Assembly: GCA_033065855.1 (NCBI GenBank) | Contig: JAVXUO010001864.1 | Coordinates: forward strand, 1 to 64,000 | DNA from: Escallonia rubra | Lineage: Eukaryota > Streptophyta > Magnoliopsida > Escalloniales > Escalloniaceae | Length of the DNA: 64,000 nt | Direction: 5' to 3' | The notes under the pieces: model-generated | Told to the model about the DNA's origin: nothing | Seen by the model: only the letters and a program-made list of their open reading frames with translations | Database searches by the model: none | Translations under genes and position numbers: made by a program | Shown here: in pieces, positions 48,416 to 59,400 of the stretch | How the letters are laid out: each line of letters begins with the position of its first letter | Numbering within the stretch: the stretch's first letter is position 1

Positions 48416-51400
48416 ATGTCGGAGAAATTTTCGGCGACGCTGAGGATCGGCGATTTGAACGACTACATAGCGCCGTCACAGGGCTGCGTCGTTTCTCTGA
48501 AGGCCAATTCCGTAAAGAGGCTCGACGCGTCCGAGGTAACACCATAGTCACTCCTAGGGTTTTGATTGTGCGTACTGATTGCCATTTTTAGCTAGTATAT
48601 AACTGTAAAAGCTTAAACTTTTTGCACTTTTTGAGTGCAAGTATGCGAATTTTCGCTAGATACGGGTCACTGATATGTGTTTGGCATCGGTTGTGTTTTT
48701 CTAAAGCAAAATTTCCCTTCTTGATTAAACAGAAGGTGGGGAAAGTTGCGGCTCCTACTAAAACATTACAAACAGACCCAGTAAAAATCTCACTCAAGGA
48801 CTGCTTAGCGTGCAGGTATGCCCGCTCTTCCTTGTGTCTGTGTGTGCGCTTTAACAATTACTAGTGGAAGGAATGACCCCATATGTGTAAGAGCGGCTAT
48901 TCGACCCCTTTTTATTTGGGATGAACGTTTTTCCTGCCAAATAATTCTTCCGCTTTCATTTAATCTATTTTGGCATTCGAGAGGATTGCTTGTCAAATGG
49001 TTTTTATTCTTAGAACAAAGAGGTGTTGTCAATTGATGTATGTTGTGATGATGCAGTGGGTGCATAACTTCTGCAGAGACAGTTATGCTTGAGAAGCAGA
49101 GCTTGGATGAGTTTTTCTCTAATATCAATAGAGGGAAAGCTGTGATTGTTTCCCTTTCTCCTCAGTCCCGGGCTTCACTTGCAGCGTATTTTGGCCTTAC
49201 CCCGCTCCAGGTAAGTTACATTAGTTTATTTTTTAGTTCATTTTCCTCGACCATACCATGAATCTAAACAAACTAGCCTGAAGAAGTTCAGCGTTCTTTA
49301 CAATTTTAGAAATTTGATCCCTAGTTTGGAATACGTGGTTATAAAGATGCTTTAATATTCACAGTGGATGTTTCTGGCCTTGTTGGAGTTTACTAAAGAT
49401 TATTTCTTTCATTTTATTGATGAGTGTCCTCATTTTGCAGGTTTTCAGGAAACTTACAACATTGTTTAAGTCCTTAGGAGTGAAGGCTATGTTTGATACA
49501 AGTTGTAGTAGAGACTTAACACTTATTGAGTCTTGTAATGAGTTTATATCACGCTATAAGCAAAGCAATTCAACTGCCAATGAGGAATGTAAAGCATCGC
49601 TTCCCATGATAGCCTCTGCATGTCCAGGTGTGCAACACATGTAGTATGGATCATCTTGGATGCTACCCCTTATTGACAATTTGCTTACTTTCTTTGTCAT
49701 ATGAAGCCTGGACATGTGACTTCTTCTTTATTTTTTTATTTTTTTTTAATTTTCCTTTTTGGGGAGTGGGTAGGAGTTTGGGTTGTGGGGCGGTCTTGTT
49801 ATACCTGAATTTTGGCTTTACATGTGTTACATGCATGTTCTTATAATTCCAGGCTGGATATGCTATGCTGAAAAAACTCTTGGGTCATTCGTTCTGCCTT
49901 ATATCTCCTCAGTGAAGAGCCCTCAGCAAACCATGGGAGCTATAATAAAGCACCATGTGTGCCAAAATTTATCTCTCAGGTAATAACTTTTTACATCGAT
50001 CGATCCGCGTTGTACGGAAGATTTTGTTTTAGACCCTTTGCAGTTGGAGTTAGTTCCGCAGATGCTTTTCTTTCTTAAGATAATACTCATTTCCAAGGCC
50101 TCATGTGAGCATTTATGCACCATTTGTACTTGTGACGAACTTTTTCCAGCAAATACTGGTCTGAAGGATTTTTTCAAGCTTTTTATTGTCTGCATTTAGC
50201 TACATGGTATCATCAAACTGAAGCATTGTACCTTCCTTTTGATCAAAGCTTTGAAGCTTCACCAATTTTACAATCTTTGTGGATTTCTTCATTTTCTTTA
50301 TATTATTGAATGATCTACTGCCAGCATGCTTGATGTCTGACGCAGTGGGTGATTTTGAACTAATTTTTGAGTTTTAAGATGTGGCTAATGGCCTCTCCTG
50401 GATTAAGAACTGATTTCACCAGCCTTACTCCACATCTAATAGCTTATAGTGACCCACACTTCATATTTTCAACAAGTAGATCAATACAAGCTTCCGTCTG
50501 ATTCCTGTACGCTTTTAAAATTATATGCGTATACTCACTGGGCAGGCCTGAGGAGGTGTACCATGTGACAGTAATGCCGTGTTATGATAAGAAACTTGAG
50601 GCTGCCAGGGAAGACTTCGTTTTTCAAGTGGAACTCCTGGATGAAACTCAGAAGAACACTGTCCTAGAGACTACAGAGGTAGATTCTGTATTGACGTCTG
50701 GAGAGGTGTTAGAGTTGATCCAGGTAAGACTAAGTTAATGATCTTCACTATCAGGCATGAAGTAAACTTTTATTAATTTTACTTCTTTTTACTGTTCTAT
50801 TTTATGTCGCAGTCAAAATCAATAGATTTTGGAGCCTTGGAAGAGTCTGCTCCAGATAAGTTGTAAGAATATTGTTTATTGTTCTAAAGGTTCTCACTAT
50901 ATTGAATTGAGTTGGTTTCGTGATTGAGTGTGTTTGATTCTAATGCAGGCTAACAAATGTTGATGAAGAGGGAAACCTGTTTGGGGTTTATGGAAGCTCC
51001 GGAGGATATGCAGAAACAATTTTCCGTCATGCTGCTAAAGTGCTATATGGTAGAGAGATTAAAGGGCCTCTAGAGTTCAAGACTATAAGGAATACAGATT
51101 TTCGAGAAGTGAGCCTAGAGGTATGTATTTAGCCTTGCCCTATCTTGTTAATGCCATTCATACACATATGATTAAGGTGCTCATTTGTTTGGGAACTGTT
51201 AGCCTAGCTACCGTAGCATAGGCAGCAACGGGCGTTGCTCTTTGAGGGACCGCTAGTATGATATTCCTTTCAACTTATTATATCCTGATATCTAGTCTTC
51301 ATAGTAATAGTCATTTTGCCTTTGAATCATGATTTTGCCATTATTAGATATGGTGACGATTGTGAAAATGTTTGGCGGGAGGTGTCTGCTGCAGGATCTT

Positions 51401-52228
51401 CCTTTAGACTGCTATACAACAGTTTAGTTGATGCATGGCATGTAGTGGTTTGTTGTTTAGAGTTAACCGTCATTGGTTATTGCAGGTAGACGGTGAAATT
51501 GTAATGAAGTTTGCACAGTGTTATGGCTTCCGGAACTTGCAGAATGTTGTGAGGAAAATCAAAATAGGAAAATGTGACTACCAGTTTCTGGAGGTCATGG
51601 CATGCCCTTCAGGTATTTGTTACTTTTCATTTAAGCTGAATGACTGTTATTAATGGAATATTATCCTGGTATTAAGATAATACTTCATGTTTCTTATTTA
51701 GTCTTTTGCCTCTCTTTTTTGACTAACAGGGTGCTTGAATGGCGGAGGTCAAATCAAGCCAAAGCCGGGCCAATCTGCCAAAGACTTGCTTCAATCGTTA
51801 GAGACTACGTACATGGAAAATGTAAGAACCTTGCTGATCTTCTGATTTTTTACTTCGCTGGTGTTATTATTATTCTGGATACTCCTGCTTCTAGAAACTT
51901 TAGTAGTCAATGCACATAACTCATTTTACTAGGTATTGACTTGTAGAGTCAAATTTTCTAACGCAACTACTTCTTTTTACTGGCATGTTAACCTAACCCG
52001 CACCCTTAGCTGTGGTGTTTGTGTATGTCTCGTAGAACGGCCTCGTTCTGATTGATCATCCTTCTTACTTGCCAGATTTTGGTAACCGATCCTTTTGACA
52101 ATCCCGTCATAAAAAGCTTGTACGGCGAGTGGCTTGAGCAACCCGGCTCTGAAAGAGCTAAGAAACACATGCACACCGAATACCATCCTGTGCTAAAAAC
52201 TGTGACCTCCCAGTTGCAGAATTGGTAA
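48416..52228 (+). CDS. NAR1: NAR1, cytosolic iron-sulfur protein assembly factor
   Basis: Eleven exons, 48416-48535, 48733-48815, 49057-49210, 49441-49627, 49853-49979, 50546-50723, 50813-50862, 50949-51120, 51486-51612, 51730-51821 and 52076-52228, join in frame to give 480 residues (Arabidopsis NAR1 is of similar length). The protein is related to Fe-only hydrogenases but works in the cytosolic Fe-S assembly pathway, linking the scaffold to the CIA targeting complex. The N-terminal cluster ligands are present (C24, C64, C67, C70 in DCLACSGC), and so are the four of the hydrogenase-like cluster (C180 in ACPGW, C236 in PCYDKK, C397 and C401 in ACPSGC). Start [18 protein letters not shown] and end in a terminal Trp are typical. 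All introns are GT-AG. Nothing suggests damage. Confidence 0.96.
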
Positions 52229-52918
52229 GGAAGATTTGCTCCCGAGTATTGCCCATTGTGGAGCTTTCATCAACACCGATATCCCTGCCTCAGGTCAATT
52301 TCTGCACAAAAGAATATTTGTGGTTTCTGGCTTGATTCCTCATAGCACAAGGCTCATTATTTACGACGAGCATCACAATTTTGTCGAATCCAATTTTGGT
52401 TTTGTGATGTAAATTACCCATGCGCAGATCACAATTATCCGGCATGATGACAGCACTTCTCCGGTAATGTACATAGAATCTTTGGTCCCGTTTGCAACAG
52501 ATCGCAAATATAGGATAATATGTAACAGCCTTCTACTCTCTTTTCTCCCAATAGGAAGTCCAAGAATATCCCCCACATCTTCAGCTGATTTATCTTCTGC
52601 CAGTTTTCAGCATTGTACATATTTATATTTGTGGCAGCTTCACTGTCCTGGAAGCCAATTTTCCGAATTTCATCAGTTGTATATGATCGAGTTCAATAAC
52701 AGGAAAGAAAATTGTGGGATTGTAGGTTGTATGTAAAAATTTTGGATACTGAAAATATGATCTTCTCTAAATTATGAGATCGATACTTTTCTTCCCGAGT
52801 ATACACGAGCGATAGCATCAAAGTCGTCCTTTATGAGTATATTGCACAGTTCACGGTACTCCGTCAACGAACATCAAATCATTCTCCTGCCTGGACCCTC
52901 TCCCTGGTTTTCTAATTT
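52229..52918. other. Intergenic, 3' flank of NAR1
   Basis: It contains the NAR1 3' UTR; nothing else is recognised until LINE-like coding begins near 52919. Confidence 0.55.
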
Positions 52919-55532
52919 GATCTTGAAAGGGCTTATGATAGACTTAACTGGTACTTCATTAAACAAACTCTGTCGATTTTCATTTTCCCTCTGTCACAGT
53001 GAGCTATGTCACTGCTAGTTCCCAAGAGACAGGAAGTTCAGGGTTGAGAGAGGCAAAAAGCAACCTTACCTGTCCCACCAAATTATGATGGAAAATTGTT
53101 AATAATGAAGACCTTCTCTGGGATCAAAGTTCTTAAACATGGGAAACTAGCTAATGACCCCCTCTACTATAGGCGGTGTGCGATTTTCCCCCTCTACTAC
53201 AAACTTAAGCACTAAACCTCCCACACTTACGGAAATTGAGCACGTTAGACACAAAACATCAGTTTTAACACCGCGTGGTCAACAAACGCGTTGACTAACC
53301 TTTAAAAAATAAAAAAGACATTTTTGCCCTTCTTCTTCTTCTTCACTCCCTCTATCAAACCCCCAACGCCACCCTGCCCACCCCCTTCCTTCCAAATCCG
53401 CCGCACACACTTCCCCTTCTCAGCCCAGCCCCCCCGCCCCTTCTCTCCCCCCTTATTCGAACTCTGCACGCACTCCCCCATCAAACATTCTTTCCCCATT
53501 TTGCCGTTTCTTCCTCTCTCTCGTTGGTCAAATCTGCACAGACCAAGAAGCGGACCATCGCCGGCCACCACCGTCGCCAACCAGCCTCTACACCGGCCAC
53601 TTCTATTTACCGCCTTCGTCACCGCCCGTCCTCCGTCATCACTGCCATGTGGAATCCTTAATCGAGGGATACCTTTCGCAGTCATAAATTTGGCCTTCAA
53701 CCCGTCGCCGCCCAATCGCCGGCGACGCTCTCTGTCATCAGCGCCCGCACCATTAACAACCAGCCAATGTTTGATCCGTTTCTCAAAGATTTCTCCCTAA
53801 GACTACCCTTCCAAGGCCCTGCCAAGAGCCGAGAACCACCACGACCTTTGTCGCCGGCCGGCCTCCATCATTGTTGTGGCCTCCGTCTCTTGCCGGACTT
53901 TATCGCCGGCAACCCACCACTTTACCAACACAAACAACAGCCACCATACGGAGGAGACCTAGCTCAATCGCCAGCCTCCGTCACGGCCATTCTTCATCGC
54001 CGATGGGTTTGTGGATTTCAGAAAGGGAGCTATGATGGGTTTGTGCGATATGGTGGTTGGTTTTTTGGGGAGTTTGTTGGTATGGGTGTGTTGGGCATGT
54101 TTGTGTGTATGTGCAGTGGGGTGGGGGGGTTGAGATGGGGAACCCTTGTGCGTGATGCAGGGGGTGTGTGTGGTCGTGGGTGGTTGGCAGGCAAGGTGGG
54201 AGATATGGGTGGAAGAAGTGAGAAAGGAGAGATAAATGAGTTTAAAGAATGGCATCTAGCTAAAATATGGTAAGGACATAAGGGCATTTTGGTCATTTCA
54301 TGCAATTCATAACGGATCCGTCTAACGTGCCCAATTTCCGTCAGTGTGGGGGGATTTAGTGCTTAAGTTTGAAGTAGAGGGGGGGGAAATCGCACACCGC
54401 CTATATTACAGGGGGTCATTAGCTAGTTTCCCCTAAACATAAATATGCTAAGAATGAGAATCCTAGAGTGGCCCGTGTACTGTAAAAGCTCTCATATCTG
54501 GTGGAGCATCCAAAAAAGTAACCACATCCTTCAAAGAGGAATTAAATGGACTGTCAATCGTGGGAACAAACTTGATTTTTGGCATAATTGGTGGTGTGGA
54601 GATAACCCACTGGCCAAAGAAGAGGAAATGAAGGAAGGGAGACTGACAGTGGTAAATGCCATCAGAAAGGGTAACTGGGACACTACACAAATCCACAATC
54701 TGGTGGATGAAGAGGGGCTCAAACAAATTCTAGTCTACCTTTCTCATTAAGAGGTGAAGGAGGACTCTCTAGTTGGGAAGCTCATCCTAGTGGAAAATTC
54801 TCCATATCTAGTGCTTACAATATTATTCTGGAAATGCAAGAGAATAATAGAAGTGACTACAAGTGAAAATGGTTATGGAAGCTCGAAATACCTCAAAAAA
54901 GTATTGTGTTCTCATGGCTAGTTCTACACGGCAGATTGGTTTCTAATAGTCTTCGCGCTACTAGAAACTTTACCGCTGACTCAAGATGCATAAGATATGT
55001 GTAACAAAATGAAACTATTGAGCATATTATTAAACAGTGCCCCAAGGCTCGTGATCTTCGGAGAGAAGTCTATTCAAAACAACAGTTGGAGGAGGAAGAT
55101 GACATGAGCATGGAGGACTCGCTTTTTAAAAATATCAAAATTAAGGAAAATGTTGTGTTCAATGACATCTAGTGAAAATATATCTTCACTTCTATCCTCT
55201 TGCAAATATGGAAAAGCAAGAATAAGGAAAGCATAGAAGGCGTTACTACTCAAATTGATCTATCCTAGAAAAATTGTCTCAATCATGCCAAAGAAATTGA
55301 GATTGCCTTTGATAAAAAGAGTAAGCATATCATTAAAACTATCTGTGTAATTTCTTGGTGTTTTCCTACTGCTGGTATTATCAGGATAAATACCGACGGC
55401 CGTGCCAAAACCAACATGTGTAATGAATTTGGTGGACTATTGAGAAATGGCAAAGGTGAATTGTTGCGAGGATTCTATGGCAACATTCCGTCGTGCAACG
55501 CTCTGGAAGCTAAACTTTACGACATTATCTGA
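52919..55532 (+). mobile_element. Decayed LINE (non-LTR retrotransposon), split by another element
   Basis: Pieces of one LINE second ORF appear in order on the plus strand. A reverse-transcriptase segment (DLERAYDRLNWYFIKQTL) starts at 52919. A thumb-like segment just before 53140 (KIVNNEDLLWDQ, then VLKH after a frame change) continues after the insertion at 54441 (KYAKNEN). The zinc-binding reverse-transcriptase tail follows at about 54760-55060 (KWLWKLEIPQKSIVFSWLVL). An RNase H segment ends near 55532 (INTDGRAKTN, FGGLLRNGKGELLRGFYGN). Stops and frameshifts abound, and part of the polymerase region is missing between about 53002 and 53050. The element is dead; the family is probably L1-like, as in most plants. 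Confidence 0.8.
53141..54432. mobile_element. Mutator-type element inserted in the LINE
   Basis: About 1.29 kb with long inverted ends (over 100 bp, imperfect), both starting GGGAAACTAGCTAATGACCC and continuing through GGCGGTGTGCGATTT, AACTTAAGCACTAAA and ACGGAAATTG. The flanks CTTAAACAT (53132-53140) and CCTAAACAT (54432-54440) form an 8-9 bp duplication with one mismatch. Long inverted ends with a 9-bp duplication indicate the Mutator superfamily. The interior is C-rich with CCG words on the left and GGTGG-rich on the right; the open frames there (53324-53800, 53767-54273) are proline-rich, low-complexity and not convincing. Confidence 0.88.
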
Positions 55533-56040
55533 GGAACGCAGTTGGTCAAAGACAAAGGGTGTTGGTGATGGAGGGATGGTGGGTGGGTGCACCACCGTAT
55601 GTTGGTGTGTCTGTTCCTGAATGTGTGCAGAGTGACTGTGTTGTTGGTAGGTGATGGGGGGTGGTGTGGTGGTGGGTGAAGGGGAGGGAGGGGGCACATC
55701 ACCGCGTGTGGGTGGGTGTTGTTTGTCTGTGTATGTGCAGCCATGGTGATTGGGGTGGGGGGGTGGTTGTTTCACTATGTATGCGTGGGTGGGGGAGGTA
55801 GTGTCAGAGGGTGAGGAGGATGAAAAAAAGTTAGAAAATAATTTAGAAATTTTGTGTATAAAAAGGGACAGTTACAATATTTAAACGGAATCTGTTATGG
55901 CACGTATAATATGCACAATTTCAAAAAGTACAGTTAAATTTAGTAAAACTGTCTAAAGAATAGAGGTCAAACGGCTTACCGGCATAAGTAAGGAGGTCAA
56001 AGTGCCAATTTTTTTTTTGTGTATAATTAAATCAATACAA
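55533..56040. other. GGTGG-rich block and AT-rich sequence, no gene
   Basis: GGTGG/GGGTG-rich simple sequence at 55556-55830 adjoins the broken end of the LINE and resembles the right halves of the Mutator-type elements. The following 170 bp (GCACAATTTCAAAAAGTACAG and AGGAGGTCAAAGTGCC) could be one end of such an element, without a visible partner. A run of 17 C at 56044-56060 follows. Confidence 0.4.
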
Positions 56041-56426
56041 AATCCCCCCCCCCCCCCCCCACAATTTCGGGGAAAAAGAAAAGTTGGACTTTGATACTCC
56101 CAAAAAAAATTGAAAATAAGAAACAATTTCCTCACGCTTTCTTTGGGAGAAAGATATTTGCTCACCTCGTGCCCAAGAGAAGGTTCTTGCCCAGACCCAA
56201 AGAACCGCGTCAGCCCAAACGAACCCGAACCTCTGCGCCCGGCACTTTGAATCTGCAGCCCTCTCGCCGCCTTAAATTCTAACAAAAACCCTCATACGGT
56301 GGTCCGGACCCATCGGAACGGCCAACAGACGGGTGGTCATGGCAACGAAAGACGGTGATCCAGACATCTCCACCGCGCGATAACCCCCCGCCCCCAAGTC
56401 GTCACCTTTTAAGCGCCGTCACCGCG

Positions 56427-59400
56427 ATGTCAAGGTCCGTTTTAGCTTTATTAGTTTATTGCCTCTTTTAACGCTTCCAGTTGTAGATTCCGTGGTTTGT
56501 TCGTTAGGATTTGATTCTGCAATTTTGGGGCATTTGGTTGTAAATTTGGGTGGTGAAAATTGCTTGACTTTTGGTTACCTACTTGGCTCAAACTTAAAAC
56601 CTTATTCCACGCTTATGGTAACGACAACATTGATTTTTATGGCTGTACTTGTGGTAACATGGGGCGGACTAGGTCAAGGCGACAACTTTTGCACTACCTA
56701 CAGGAGGAATTACTTGAATGTAGCAATGATGGAAGCAAACCTTAAATATCTTGTGTAGCAGTCAATCTTATGTTAGGGTGGTTCTTCTTTCTCTATCTGT
56801 GTGTGAGTGTGTGTGCGTGCGCACGCGCCCTTGTGTTATTAGGAGCGAGAATCATATATCTCCACTGGTTGTAACTGACCTCCTCGTTGGGAATGCAGAT
56901 TCCTGACAAGCAAAAGTATCAGGAGAGTTGCACAGTCCATTCGCACAAGTCAGATGAGCTTCCATCCAGATGGCAGGAAATATGGAGCAGTTGTCACAGC
57001 TGGGTTATACTCCCCAAGATACAGATTATTCTCCCAGTATATATTCCCTACAAGGAGACATGGCTCATTTGTGGCAAATAAAACCAAGGACGCTCTTTGG
57101 AGCAGTAGATTTCCGAGGAATTATGTTGCCGTCCCAACAAGTAATAGAATAGCACATTATGCCCAAGATACTTGGAAGAGATTCACTCATAGTCATAGGT
57201 CATCTTACAGCAGACAAACTTCCACCGGCCTAAGTAGACTTGCTCAAGCAGTTAGCTTGGCATTGAGCCACTCTTATCTGGTTGTGCCCGGAATATTTGC
57301 ATTGACACATGAAAATGTTGCATATGCACAAGCATCGGCAAACTCTGATCCTTTTCAACCACGGAATACTTTCTATATGCGTGCAGAAGATGGGCGCTTC
57401 TTCTTGACCTCGTTGCTTCTTTCAGTATTAGAGGGTGTAGTCTTGTTGCTGAGAGTTCTTTATTTGACGATTTTGTTCTCACCCAGCATAGCAATGGCTC
57501 CCTTTGCGGATAGTCTTGGACCTCAGTTTAGGAAAACATGGCTCCAGCTTGTTCATCATACGCTGGAAAGAGCAGGTCCAGCATTCATAAAGTGGGGTCA
57601 GTGGGCTGCTACAAGGCCAGATCTTTTCCCGAGAGACCTGTGCACTGAGCTTTCAAAGCTTCATGCCAAAGCTCCTGAACATAGTTTTGCCTACACCAAA
57701 AAGACCGTTGAGAAAGCTTTTGGGCGTAAGCTTTCTGAAATATTTGATGACTTTGAAGTGGTACCCGTAGCGTCTGGGAGTATTGCCCAAGTGCATCGAG
57801 CTTCTTTGAAGTATCGATACCGTGGTAAACAGATCAAGCCTATTGTAGTTGCAGTAAAAGTCAGACATCCTGGAGTTGGAGAATCGATCAGAAGAGATTT
57901 TGAGATAATTAATACGGTAGCAAAACTTTCAATGTTGATTCCTACACTTAAGTGGTTGAGGTTGGATGAAAGTGTCCAGCAGTTTGGGGTTTTTATGATG
58001 TCTCAAGTTGACCTCGCAAGGGAAGCTGCCCATTTGAGCCGTTTCATCTATAATTTTCGGAGTTGGAAGGATGTTTCTTTTCCAAAGCCTCTCTATCCAC
58101 TTGTGCATCCTGCCGTTTTGGTGGAAACTTTTGAACAAGGGGAAAGTGTGGCACGCTATGTTAATGACCTTGAAGGACATGAGCGAATTAAATGTGCCCT
58201 TGCCCACATTGGGACTCATGCGCTTCTAAAGATGCTACTGGTAACGCACCTATTGACCTTCTTTTTCTCTTGCAGTAACATTCATGCCTTTTAACATGTG
58301 GTTGGTGCATTGCTTGTTTCCTTTTATGTATTGTACTATAGATAAGTGAAAGCATGCATAACCATATTTGGAGTGATAGTCTACGATGCATGGTTTTTAA
58401 ATAGAGTTGGATGGCCGTGTGATCGAATGAACTTGGTATTGTCTAAGGTCCACAAGATGAATTGTGCAATACCACCAAAGTGACGTAAATTAGTAGTAAT
58501 TGGGTGGTCGTCACTAAAAATTGTGCAATACCTAGGAGCTCCAACTGTAGTTCCTAGATGGCTTCTCATTTTGAACTTCTCATGTCTAATAGATTAAAAT
58601 GATTTTCCTACGGAAATTGATTGGTTTGCCTCAGGTCTTGGAACCAGCAGAGAAGTTGTTGGCACGAAATTGTTGAAGAGAAGGAAAAACAGAAAAAAAC
58701 TATTTCTCCTTATCTTGACTGAGATCCAATTTGAACTAAACTGTTGTGGTGTCATCATTATCTCAATTGGAAAACCAATACGTTATGTGAAAATTGAGTA
58801 AAGTTAATCAAAGTGAAGTATGTAGAGCAGGGTAGTAAATGTATGCGTCGTGGTGGCCATTTAGGTGGACTCATGCTGTGTCTGTCGACTTCACATTGGT
58901 AGATAGTTAAGGATAAACGTAGCGCAAAGCCGCAAATAGCTTTTTTTCCCAACTTCTTATAGTTTGGGGCATGGAAGTCACTTGGCTTGTCAAATACACC
59001 CCCCCCCCCCTCCTCTCTCTCTCTCTCACTCACTCACGCGTGAAGTTATGTTCTTGGATCTGCGATTAAAATTTGATATCTTTGTGTTGTAACTTTTGGT
59101 TGCTATATTAATATTGAGCTCTCTTGGTTTTGCAAATTTAATGACAAGTACGACTGGCTTCGAGCTATGATTTCTCTTTTTCCAGGTGGACAACTTTATT
59201 CACGCTGACATGCATCCTGGGAATATGCTTGTCCGGGTAGCTCAGGGCAGATCTTCTCGGAAACGGCTCTTTAAGTCAAAGCCTCATCTCGTTTTCCTTG
59301 ATGTAGGCATGACTGCTGAACTTCATAGGAACGATCGGGTTAACTTACTGGAATTTTTTAAGGCTGTTGCTCGTCGAGATGGCCGCACTGCAGCAGAGTG

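Noticed and set aside
48370..48591. 73-codon frame overlapping NAR1 exon 1
   Set aside because: It is a different frame of the NAR1 first exon; the NAR1 frame matches the family at both cysteine and N-terminal motifs.
53324..54273. Two overlapping proline-rich or glycine-rich frames
   Set aside because: They lie within the Mutator-type element, are low-complexity and have no family resemblance. Capture of a host gene fragment is possible but cannot be shown by eye.
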